From the NCBI GenBank assembly GCA_009779045.1, contig WREZ01000078.1:1-6173 (forward strand): DNA of 6,173 nucleotides, given 5' to 3'. A program made the translations under genes and the position numbers. Positions 1 to 5,657 of this stretch are shown piece by piece (positions within the stretch are counted from its first letter, which is position 1; each line of letters opens with the position of its first letter). The notes beneath the pieces are model-generated. The model did not search any database. It had not been told where the DNA came from and saw only the letters and a program-made list of their open reading frames with translations. Source of the stretch: Candidatus Bathycorpusculum sp. (GTDB lineage: Archaea; Thermoproteota; Bathyarchaeia; Bathyarchaeales; Bathycorpusculaceae).

Positions 1-50
1 AAACGTGCATAATTATCGTGTCCACAATTTACTAGATTATTACAGTTTAG

Positions 51-60
51 ATTACGTAAT
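51..60. promoter_or_regulatory. 10-bp perfect palindrome near left edge
   Basis: ATTACGTAAT reads identically on both strands. A direct repeat, TAGATTA, lies at 33-39 and 48-54, 15 bases apart, the second copy overlapping the palindrome. This looks like a possible protein-binding site, but the gene it would serve, if any, lies left of the window. A chance palindrome in AT-rich DNA cannot be excluded. Confidence 0.2.
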
Positions 61-95
61 TGGATTTGGTGTGTGGTTATAGGTGAAGTGTTGTT

Positions 96-135
96 TTTGT
101 TTGCTTGCTTGTTTGTTTGTTTGTTTGCTTGCTTG
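96..135. repeat. Ten-unit TTTG/CTTG tetranucleotide repeat
   Basis: Ten uninterrupted 4-bp units occupy 40 bp in the order TTTG x2, CTTG x2, TTTG x4, CTTG x2. The array starts 13 bases past the stop codon of the minus-strand flippase gene, so in that transcript it would read as CAAG/CAAA units in the 3' untranslated region. Such arrays are prone to slippage, so copy number may vary between strains. No oligo-T terminator for the flippase gene is visible between the stop codon and the window edge. Confidence 0.8.
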
Positions 136-148
136 TGGTTTTTTGGTG

Positions 149-1846
149 TTATGTTAGTTTGAGTTTTTTCATGATTTTTTCCATGGTGTTTAGGATGATG
201 TGGATTGTTTTTGTTATAGGGCCTAGGCTTGTTGTCATATCGCGTAAATTGTTTATGTCGCGTGTGGAGAGTGTTTTTGTTAGTATTATAATGCTAATGA
301 AGGTTATTATGAAAAATATGGTGCCTATGGTTAATTGGAATGCTGAGCTTACCCATAGTGCAGTAATGGTGTAGCCGAGTTTATTTAAGAGGTTTGTGTT
401 TAAGAATGTGGCGCTTAGGGTGTAGAGTTTGTGGAGGGGGTTGGTGTTTAGTATGTAATTTATTAGTATGTATGTTAGTGTTGCGGTTATTGCGGATGAT
501 GTTAGGATTTTTATAGATGAGGTCCAGTTTATGTTTAGGTTGTAGTGTTTTTTTATCCAGATTAGGGATAGTATTAGGCTGGGTATTGGTGCGATTATGG
601 ATGTAAATATTAGGCCAAAGACGCCGTGGTATATTATCATAAGTGTGCCTAGTGGGAAGCCTATGGCGGCTGTGATGATGTTTAGTTTTAGGTTTATGCC
701 TGTTTGTCCTTGGCTGTTTATAATGTTGCCAACGCTTAGGCTTCCTGCTGCGCTAAATAGGTAGTTTATAGACAGTAGTGTTAGGAAAATAGGTGTTAGC
801 TCGTATTTGTCTGGGAATATGGTATGTACGGCTTGTGTTGAGAGGCACATAACTATGGTGGTTACGGGGATGACTATGAGGGCGGAGTATTTTACGGATG
901 TTTGGAAGACGTTTTTTAGGGTTGTTTTGTCTTTGTTTATGTCGAGTTTGGAGAAGGCGGGAAATAGGAGGCTGTTTATGGGGAGGGAGAAGAAGCTTAT
1001 AAGGACTACAAAGCTTACGGCGAGGAAATAGTTTCCGATTAAGAGTTGGTTTGAGGCGACGGGGGAGAATTTTGATGTTAGGAGGAGGGCGTAGAATTGG
1101 GCGAGTACGCCGGATAGTATGGCTAATATTGCCAGGGGGGTGGCGTATTTTAGCATTTTTTTGGTGTATTTTTTAAGGTTTAGGTTATATGGTGTAGTAG
1201 AGTTTTTAGGTAGTTTGCGGTATAGGTGTATAATAAAGGCTATGCCAAGGAGTGCGGCTATTGTAAATGAGAGGGTAAATCCTGTTATGGCGCCTGTGAC
1301 TCCGAGACCAATTTTTATTAGTGCTATAGCAAATATTGTTTTAATGGTTGATTGGCAAATTAGCATTACGCTGTTATATGCCATTTTTTCTGTTCCGGTA
1401 AATATGGCTGTTGCTGCTGTAAATATGCCCTGAGCTAATATGGAGAAGGCGGCTATTTGTAGTAAAAGGGTTACCTCGGGGGCTAAGAAAAAGTTGTTTG
1501 CTAAATAGCCTGCCATAAAGAATATGATTATAGATAAAATAAAGCCTACAATTGCTTCGAATAGTATGCCGACTATAAATATGCTCTTTATTTCGGCTTC
1601 ACGGTTTTCAGCACGATATTTAGCTGTGTAGCGAACTATAGCCTGGTTAATGCCCCAGTCGCGAAAGAGCATAAGTAAATTAGGAAATATAATAGCTGTT
1701 GAATACAGGCCGTATGCTATTTCACCTAATTGTGCAGCAAGATAATAAGTGCCTATAAAGGAGATAAATACAGATATTACCAAGCCCCAAAGGTAATTAA
1801 ATCCTGCCGCAGTAGAGGTTTTAGCTAAATCAGCTGACGTGCTCAT
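149..1846 (-). CDS. Polysaccharide/oligosaccharide flippase (Wzx/MATE-like)
   Basis: This 565-residue protein is strongly hydrophobic almost throughout, with about 12-14 predicted membrane segments (for example near 18-38, 88-114, 124-150, 160-180, 184-207, 233-257, 268-296, 318-338, 351-373, 386-406, 408-431, 444-466, 493-522). The N-terminal motif R62-D-W-G-I-N-Q-A-I-V-R72 is the usual Asp-x-Gly/Arg signature after the second helix of the polysaccharide-synthesis/flippase family. Such proteins move lipid-linked sugars across the cytoplasmic membrane for surface polysaccharide or glycoprotein assembly. It is longer than the usual 400-500 residues, with an extra hydrophobic segment and a basic tail ending K-I-M-K-K-L-K. 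I chose the ATG at 1846 because AAAGGTT, a Shine-Dalgarno-like stretch, lies just upstream; an in-frame ATG at 1885 would add 13 polar residues and bury that site. The coding strand becomes G-poor and C-ending codons increase in the 3' two thirds. The sugar substrate cannot be inferred. Confidence 0.9.
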   Translation of the reverse strand: MSTSADLAKTSTAAGFNYLWGLVISVFISFIGTYYLAAQLGEIAYGLYSTAIIFPNLLMLFRDWGINQAIVRYTAKYRAENREAEIKSIFIVGILFEAIVGFILSIIIFFMAGYLANNFFLAPEVTLLLQIAAFSILAQGIFTAATAIFTGTEKMAYNSVMLICQSTIKTIFAIALIKIGLGVTGAITGFTLSFTIAALLGIAFIIHLYRKLPKNSTTPYNLNLKKYTKKMLKYATPLAILAILSGVLAQFYALLLTSKFSPVASNQLLIGNYFLAVSFVVLISFFSLPINSLLFPAFSKLDINKDKTTLKNVFQTSVKYSALIVIPVTTIVMCLSTQAVHTIFPDKYELTPIFLTLLSINYLFSAAGSLSVGNIINSQGQTGINLKLNIITAAIGFPLGTLMIIYHGVFGLIFTSIIAPIPSLILSLIWIKKHYNLNINWTSSIKILTSSAITATLTYILINYILNTNPLHKLYTLSATFLNTNLLNKLGYTITALWVSSAFQLTIGTIFFIITFISIIILTKTLSTRDINNLRDMTTSLGPITKTIHIILNTMEKIMKKLKLT

Positions 1847-1850
1847 TTTT

Positions 1851-1920
1851 TTAACCTTTAAATCTAAATAGTGTAAATTCAGCAATGTTTATGGATTACG
1901 GTAGAAAAACTGTTTATTAA
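1851..1920 (-). promoter_or_regulatory. Flippase promoter and ribosome-binding site
   Basis: Read on the minus strand, TTAATAAACA (1911-1920) is a plausible TATA element. Initiation about 25 bases downstream, near 1890, would give a leader of about 45 bases. AAAGGTT (1853-1859) lies six bases before the ATG and can pair with the 3' end of archaeal 16S rRNA. A second TATA-like core, TTATAT (minus strand, about 1947-1952), is an alternative. The ribosome-binding site is better supported than the exact promoter. Confidence 0.35.
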
Positions 1921-2013
1921 CAAAAGTTGTCACAAACAATTATGATGATATAACAATGTTTACTTACCATACAAGCTATAACTGGTTACATGTTATTTGT
2001 TGTCTTTAGGATG

Positions 2014-2049
2014 AAATATAAAAAGGGCCGTGTTAGTAACATTATAAAG
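2014..2049 (+). promoter_or_regulatory. Two TATA-like boxes before the protease gene
   Basis: AAATATAAAAAG (2014-2025) and ATTATAAAG (2041-2049) both resemble archaeal TATA boxes. Initiation about 25 bases downstream would fall near 2044 or 2070, giving leaders of roughly 60 or 35 bases. No purine-rich Shine-Dalgarno sequence precedes either possible start codon. Which box is used, or whether both are, cannot be told from sequence alone. Confidence 0.45.
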
Positions 2050-2066
2050 TACTACTAACAGTAGTA
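2050..2066 (+). promoter_or_regulatory. Leader inverted repeat of the protease gene
   Basis: TACTACT-AAC-AGTAGTA is a perfect 7-bp inverted repeat with a 3-base spacer, immediately after the second TATA-like box. AGTAGTAG recurs a few bases later (2073-2080), followed by GTAG-TTAATT-CTAC (2077-2090). In DNA this could be a dimeric repressor site at the start of transcription; in RNA it could be a small hairpin. Function is inference. Confidence 0.4.
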
Positions 2067-2104
2067 AAGAAAAGTAGTAGTTAATTCTACATGTTGTGAC
2101 GTAT

Positions 2105-3454
2105 ATGGGTTTAAAATCTGGACATTACAAACGGCATCGTTTGTCTTTAACTTTTGTTGTTGTAGTGTTGATGATTTTAACTTTGATGTCAATGACAACT
2201 TTTCTTGTTCCAAATAGTAACAGTAATAGTAAGTTAAATGGTATGCATCAAACTGTGTTGGCACAAGTTCAGATGATACCAGACAGTACATGGAATTGGG
2301 GTGCGTATTTGATTAATGCGACCACTGTGTGGTCTGAAAGTACAGGTGCAGGCGTTAAAGTTGCTGTTTTAGATAGTGGCATAAATCCAATTAGTGGTAT
2401 GAAAATTAATGAAGGCTACAATTATGTTAATGACAACACCGATACTACCGATACGCATATTCATAAACATGGTACAATGATTGCCTCAATACTTGCTACG
2501 CCACATTTAACACAAAATATAGTCTGGGGAATTGCCCCAGATGTAGAGATTTATCCTATAAAAGTTATAGATGACACAGGCGCTGTAAAGTTAGAGTGGG
2601 CAATAAAAGGTGTGGAGTGGGCTATAGCTAATCATATGCAAATTATTTCAATAAGCTGGTGTGTAGCTGATAATAGTAATAAGGAATTAAAACAAGTTTT
2701 AGATAAGGCATACTATGAAGAAGGGATTTTAATAGTGGCGGCTGCAGGAAACAATGGATACCCCTCAGGTGTGGAATGTCCTGCTATTTATGATCCTGTA
2801 ATTGCTGTAGCTGCTGTAAATCAAAATGCGCAAAGATCATCAACGTCTGCTATAGGTTCAAAAAATGAGTTAGCCGCTCCAGGAGAAAACGTGTACGGTA
2901 TTTCGCCAAGTAACAGTCTTTTAAGAGGTGATGGAACCTCATTTGCGGTGCCATACGTTGTAGGTACTGCAGCGTTAATTTGGGAAAAAAATCATGCATT
3001 AACAAACAGCCAAGTAAGAGATATCCTATGCAGCACAGCAACAGACAAAAGTACACCAGGCAGAGACACATTATATGGCTATGGCATAATCAACGCTACA
3101 AAAGCAATACAAACAGTTTCAAATAACAACCCACCACCGCCACCGCCACCGCCCACAACACCAGAACCAGAACCAGAGTTAAAACCAGAAACAGAAACAA
3201 AAGAAACTCAGAGTCAAACTCAAAGTAAAACAACAACTACTACTAAACAAAAACAAACAGTAGATCCACAGGAGCCCCCAACAACAGAACCAAATCTTAA
3301 CAACAACAATGATGTTATAAGTCCGTCAGGTCCGTCGTCTACATCAAGTACAAATGCTAACATCATAAACGTTATCATTGGTGTCTCTGTTAGTTCAATT
3401 ATAACAAGTATAATTTTTTCAATAATACGTTTCAATAAAATTAAAAAGGCCTAA
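2105..3454 (+). CDS. Membrane-tethered subtilisin-like serine protease (S8)
   Basis: This 449-residue protein starts with a basic stretch (residues 4-12) and a hydrophobic signal segment (about 13-35). An S8 catalytic domain (about 63-340) carries D90 in V-A-V-L-D-S-G, H122 in H-G-T, the oxyanion N216 in A-A-A-G-N-N-G, and S279 in G-D-G-T-S-F-A-V-P, so the triad is complete. Next come eight prolines (343-350), a Glu/Lys/Thr/Gln/Ser-rich stalk to about 415, a membrane helix (about 420-441) and a basic tail, R-F-N-K-I-K-K-A. The protease domain should therefore sit outside the cell. Only about 25 residues separate the signal from the catalytic domain, too few for a usual I9 propeptide. The substrate-strand S-L-G motif is replaced by S-W-C (184-186). 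Two N-A-T glycosylation sequons occur at N71 and N330. I chose ATG 2105; an in-frame GTG at 2096 would add three residues. It is transcribed divergently from the flippase gene. Its substrate is unknown. Confidence 0.93.
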   Translation: MGLKSGHYKRHRLSLTFVVVVLMILTLMSMTTFLVPNSNSNSKLNGMHQTVLAQVQMIPDSTWNWGAYLINATTVWSESTGAGVKVAVLDSGINPISGMKINEGYNYVNDNTDTTDTHIHKHGTMIASILATPHLTQNIVWGIAPDVEIYPIKVIDDTGAVKLEWAIKGVEWAIANHMQIISISWCVADNSNKELKQVLDKAYYEEGILIVAAAGNNGYPSGVECPAIYDPVIAVAAVNQNAQRSSTSAIGSKNELAAPGENVYGISPSNSLLRGDGTSFAVPYVVGTAALIWEKNHALTNSQVRDILCSTATDKSTPGRDTLYGYGIINATKAIQTVSNNNPPPPPPPPTTPEPEPELKPETETKETQSQTQSKTTTTTKQKQTVDPQEPPTTEPNLNNNNDVISPSGPSSTSSTNANIINVIIGVSVSSIITSIIFSIIRFNKIKKA

Positions 3455-3551
3455 CAAAAACGTCGTCAAAACTCAAAATATACACATGAGATAACTCTTA
3501 GAAACCACCACCGCTGCCTATGTTTTTCAAAAATCAGTGGTTAGGGCAAAC

Positions 3552-3605
3552 TTTTTTCCATGTGTGCATAACCTGTATACACGAGTAATAGTAGTAAATT
3601 TTTTT
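3552..3605 (+). terminator. Oligo-T terminator of the protease gene
   Basis: T6 at 3552-3557 and T7 at 3599-3605 lie about 100-150 bases past the stop codon. Archaeal RNA polymerase commonly stops at short T runs without a hairpin. The first run is preceded by a weak long-range inverted repeat, AACCAC/GTGGTT (3503-3508 and 3537-3542). Confidence 0.4.
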
Positions 3606-3679
3606 GTGTCATTATAACGGTGGCTATTTCTGTTGTTAACACAAGTCAGTTATACATTATTTGTGTATGCTACATTAGT

Positions 3680-3703
3680 CAGATAATCATTAAAAATTAT
3701 CTG
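3680..3703 (+). other. 8-bp stem hairpin
   Basis: CAGATAAT (3680-3687) and ATTATCTG (3696-3703) are perfect inverted repeats around an 8-base loop. The T6 run at 3735-3740 is 31 bases further on, too far for a classical intrinsic terminator. It may be an operator, an RNA stem or a chance structure. Confidence 0.3.
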
Positions 3704-3777
3704 TTAGAATTTGTATGCTATTTGTGAGTGCGGGTTTTTTATTGTATTACTGCTTGTTGCTGTTTGTTGTTGTTGTC

Positions 3778-3817
3778 TGTTAATGTCTGTTAATGTCTGT
3801 TAATGTCTGTTAATGTC
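3778..3817. repeat. Four exact tandem copies of a 10-bp unit
   Basis: TGTTAATGTC occurs four times head to tail with no mismatch, preceded by a partial copy (TTGTTGTC, 3770-3777). The 10-bp period is close to one turn of B-DNA, so each copy would face the same side of the helix. The block is about 256 bases before the ATPase start codon. Slippage origin and phased protein binding are both possible. It is not a CRISPR array, because no spacers separate the units. Confidence 0.9.
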
Positions 3818-3983
3818 CGATTTTGCATGTTTTTTTGTTGTGTGTCCTTAATTTGCATGTAAGTTTGTGGTGTAGGTTTGGTTTTATTGTTTTTTGTGTT
3901 AAATATGTGGTTTCAAGTTTTTGTGGGTTAAGCTATAGTGGGTAGTAGCAGGTGTGTTGTCACTAAATACTAAAATGAATTGC

Positions 3984-4023
3984 AACTAAATTGTAAAGTT
4001 GTTTGTAACTATTTTATAAAGTT
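3984..4023 (+). promoter_or_regulatory. Two equal dyads overlapping the ATPase promoter
   Basis: AACT-N9-AGTT occurs at 3984-4000 and again at 4007-4023. The two 17-bp copies differ at three positions, all within the spacer, and are offset by 23 bases. Each arm pair extends by one more base, CAACT/AGTTG in the first copy and TAACT/AGTTA in the second. The second dyad covers the TATA-like box at 4012-4021. This is what a repressor site that blocks TBP binding would look like. No regulator gene is in the window, so autoregulation or an outside regulator is inference. Confidence 0.5.
4012..4021 (+). promoter_or_regulatory. TATA-like box of the ATPase gene
   Basis: TTTTATAAAG is a good archaeal TATA element. 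Initiation about 25 bases downstream, near 4042, would leave a leader of about 30 bases. There is no strong Shine-Dalgarno sequence before the ATG at 4074; only AGGCG (4064-4068) is purine-rich. Confidence 0.5.
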
Positions 4024-4073
4024 ATATTGCACTATTTATTAAGCTGTAGTAGAATGTATTTGCAGGCGTTACA

Positions 4074-5342
4074 ATGGACTACATGAAGCGAATAATTGAC
4101 CAAACAATCAAAGAAAAACTACAAGCCATGGGCTGCGTAGTTGTAAGAGGCCCCAAATGGTGCGGTAAAACTACCACTGCAACTCAATTTGCTAAAAGTG
4201 TACTAGAATTACAAGACCCAGAAGAAGGCGCAAAATATAGGGAAATAGCCGAGAACAACATTAAATTATTGTTAGAGGGTGAAAAACCACGACTTATTGA
4301 TGAATGGCAATTAATACCTAACATTTGGAATGCTATTAAATATGATATAGATAAAAAAAATAAACAAGGATTATATTTAATTACAGGTTCTGTAACGCCA
4401 AACGATAAAGATAAAAAAGATTTGCACTCAGGCATTGGAAGAATGTCTTTTGTAACCATGTACCCCATGTCTTTGTATGAAAGTGGCGATTCTAACGGAA
4501 ATATTTCCTTACGTGATATTTTAGAAGGTACTGTGCAGATAAATGGTCAAAAATCAGATATTACGTATGAAAAATTAGCGTATTTAACATGTCGTGGTGG
4601 ATGGCCCTTTAGTGTTAAGCAAAAAGATGAGAATTTAGCGTTAAAAGTGGCAAAAGAGTATCTAGATGTATTATGTGAAGCAGACCTAGAAAGTAATACT
4701 AAAAACATTAATCCAAAACTTACAAGAGCAATAATTAGAGCATATTCAAGACTTACCTGCACCATTAAATCCGATAAAACCTTATACGAAGATATTAGAA
4801 ACATATATGGCAATGTTTCTGATGTAACCATAATAAATTACCTAAATAAATTAAAAAGATTATACGTTATAGAAGACATAACCGCTTGGAATCCTAATAT
4901 AATAAGTAAAACAAATGTAAGGACAGCACCAAAAAAAGCGTTAGTCGATTCATCCATCGCCTGCGCCGTTTTAGAGTGCTCTCCTAAAGAGTTAGCCATG
5001 GATCCTATGACCTTTGGATTATTATTTGAAAATTTAGTGGATCGAGATTTAAAAATATATGCCAACAGCTTAGGCGGACATTTAAGGCATTATAGAGACA
5101 GATATGGTCTAGAATGCGATCAGGTAATACATTTTGATAACGGAGAATACGGTCTTATTCAGACAAAGTTAGGAACAAAAAAAATAAAAGAAGGCACTGA
5201 AAAACTAATTAAATTAAGAGATAACATAAGAAAAAATGGTAAAAAAGAACCTAAATTTTTAATGGTCATTACCGGAAGCGACATAGCCTATACGACTAAA
5301 GAGGGAGTCATAATAGCTCCTATTGGATGTTTGAAGGATTAA
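4074..5342 (+). CDS. AAA-type ATPase, DUF4143 family
   Basis: This 422-residue soluble protein has the architecture of the AAA_14 plus DUF4143 family. The Walker A motif is G26-P-K-W-C-G-K-T-T34, Walker B is R73-L-I-D-E77, and a sensor-1-like strand L-I-T-G-S ends at S106. The G-R-M-S-F-V-T-M-Y-P-M-S-L block (122-134) is typical of the family. A winged-helix-like part follows (about 215-270). The C-terminal domain (about 285-415) resembles a PD-(D/E)xK nuclease fold, with E319, D349 in E-C-D-Q-V-I and I-Q-T-K at 362-365. Family members normally read I-E-V-K there, so the acidic residue appears to be Q363. Family function is poorly known; ATP binding and hydrolysis are well supported, while nuclease activity is doubtful. 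An ATG at 4083 is an alternative start. It stands alone, with a long regulatory spacer before it and no partner gene beside it. Confidence 0.92.
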   Translation: MDYMKRIIDQTIKEKLQAMGCVVVRGPKWCGKTTTATQFAKSVLELQDPEEGAKYREIAENNIKLLLEGEKPRLIDEWQLIPNIWNAIKYDIDKKNKQGLYLITGSVTPNDKDKKDLHSGIGRMSFVTMYPMSLYESGDSNGNISLRDILEGTVQINGQKSDITYEKLAYLTCRGGWPFSVKQKDENLALKVAKEYLDVLCEADLESNTKNINPKLTRAIIRAYSRLTCTIKSDKTLYEDIRNIYGNVSDVTIINYLNKLKRLYVIEDITAWNPNIISKTNVRTAPKKALVDSSIACAVLECSPKELAMDPMTFGLLFENLVDRDLKIYANSLGGHLRHYRDRYGLECDQVIHFDNGEYGLIQTKLGTKKIKEGTEKLIKLRDNIRKNGKKEPKFLMVITGSDIAYTTKEGVIIAPIGCLKD

Positions 5343-5349
5343 GTTTTTG

Positions 5350-5435
5350 GCCGTTTATGTGGTGGAAAATTGAACGGCAAATAGCGAGTGTATGGCAGTA
5401 GAGGAAAAGGTAGGCGTGTACCCTTGTTATTTTTT
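5350..5435 (+). terminator. Possible ATPase transcript end
   Basis: GCCGTT (5350-5355) and AACGGC (5373-5378) form a 6-bp inverted repeat with a 17-base loop, starting eight bases after the stop codon. No T run follows it directly, but T6 occurs at 5430-5435. Archaeal termination at the T run is plausible; the hairpin may be incidental. Confidence 0.3.
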
Positions 5436-5453
5436 GGTGTTTTATGTTGAGGT

Positions 5454-5463
5454 AGACGCGTCT
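5454..5463. promoter_or_regulatory. Palindrome AGACGCGTCT before a T-rich tract
   Basis: The 10-bp sequence is its own reverse complement and is followed by T-rich DNA (T4-C-T4, 5464-5472). As RNA it could form only a tiny stem, so a DNA-binding site is more likely than a hairpin terminator. Function unknown. Confidence 0.2.
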
Positions 5464-5558
5464 TTTTCTTTTAGAGTCTGTTATATACAGCAAAAGTTTT
5501 AACAGGTTATATTGTTTGTTTTTCTTGAGCGCGTTATGTCTGTATTTTAACGTAAAAA

Positions 5559-5582
5559 CACTACCACTACCATTACCACTAC
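5559..5582. repeat. Four-copy CACTAC hexanucleotide repeat
   Basis: The units are CACTAC, CACTAC, CATTAC and CACTAC, one mismatch in 24 bases. They lie past the end of the collagen-like gene, beyond its T-rich terminator, and are not in an open frame on either strand that I could support. Confidence 0.7.
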
Positions 5583-5626
5583 TATAATATTAACAGATAT
5601 ATTTAGAACACTAAGTATAGTTGTTT

Positions 5627-5646
5627 AAAAAATAAAAAAAAGAAAA
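5627..5646 (-). terminator. T-rich terminator of the collagen-like gene
   Basis: The plus strand reads A6-T-A7/8-G-A4, so the minus strand has three T runs (T4, T8, T6) in 20 bases, beginning about 12 bases after the stop codon of the minus-strand gene. This is a strong oligo-T terminator of archaeal type; no hairpin precedes it. Confidence 0.65.
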
Positions 5647-5657
5647 GTTGGGGTTGT

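Larger units (their letters stand above)
3455..4073. other. 619-bp gene-free region
   Basis: No convincing gene was found on either strand. From left to right the region holds two oligo-T runs that may end the protease transcript, an 8-bp stem hairpin at 3680-3703 followed by T6 at 3735-3740, a T/G-rich, C-poor low-complexity stretch (about 3741-3960), four exact 10-bp repeats (3778-3817), and the promoter region of the ATPase gene. The T/G bias and lack of open frames resemble a regulatory or degenerated spacer rather than lost coding DNA. An unrecognised small RNA cannot be excluded. Confidence 0.6.
5343..5657. other. 315-bp region between convergent genes
   Basis: It separates the ends of the convergent ATPase and collagen-like genes. 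It contains a 6-bp stem (5350-5355 with 5373-5378), a T6 run (5430-5435), a 10-bp palindrome followed by T-rich DNA (5454-5470), a CACTAC repeat (5559-5582) and a T-rich terminator on the minus strand. A 36-codon frame at 5392-5502 (plus) is possible but unsupported. No RNA gene was recognised. Confidence 0.6.

Noticed and set aside
105..374. Plus-strand frame of 89 codons
   Set aside because: It begins in the tetranucleotide repeat and then runs antisense to the 3' end of the flippase gene; its hydrophobic, Met/Val-rich product is a shadow of that gene.
807..1433. Two plus-strand frames of 74 and 104 codons
   Set aside because: Both are antisense to the clear flippase frame and show no family motif or start signal.
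1847..1885. Upstream ATG adding 13 residues to the flippase
   Set aside because: The extension is polar and lies over the Shine-Dalgarno-like AAAGGTT that fits the ATG at 1846 much better.
1942..1948. ATGATGA resembling a C box of an archaeal C/D guide RNA
   Set aside because: No CTGA D or D' box follows at the proper distance.
2055..2291. Minus-strand frame of 78 codons over the protease start
   Set aside because: It is antisense to the signal peptide region; the product is low complexity and the plus-strand gene explains the DNA.
3520..3588. 22-codon plus-strand frame after the protease
   Set aside because: Very short, no ribosome-binding site, overlaps the probable terminator T run.
3613..3654. 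TATAAC/GTTATA inverted repeat and the TGTTAACA palindrome between the arms
   Set aside because: Six-base arms 30 bases apart and an 8-bp AT-rich palindrome are expected by chance here; no tRNA or other RNA fold was found.
3778..3817. CRISPR-like array
   Set aside because: The units are 10 bp and directly abutting, without spacers; no cas gene is present.
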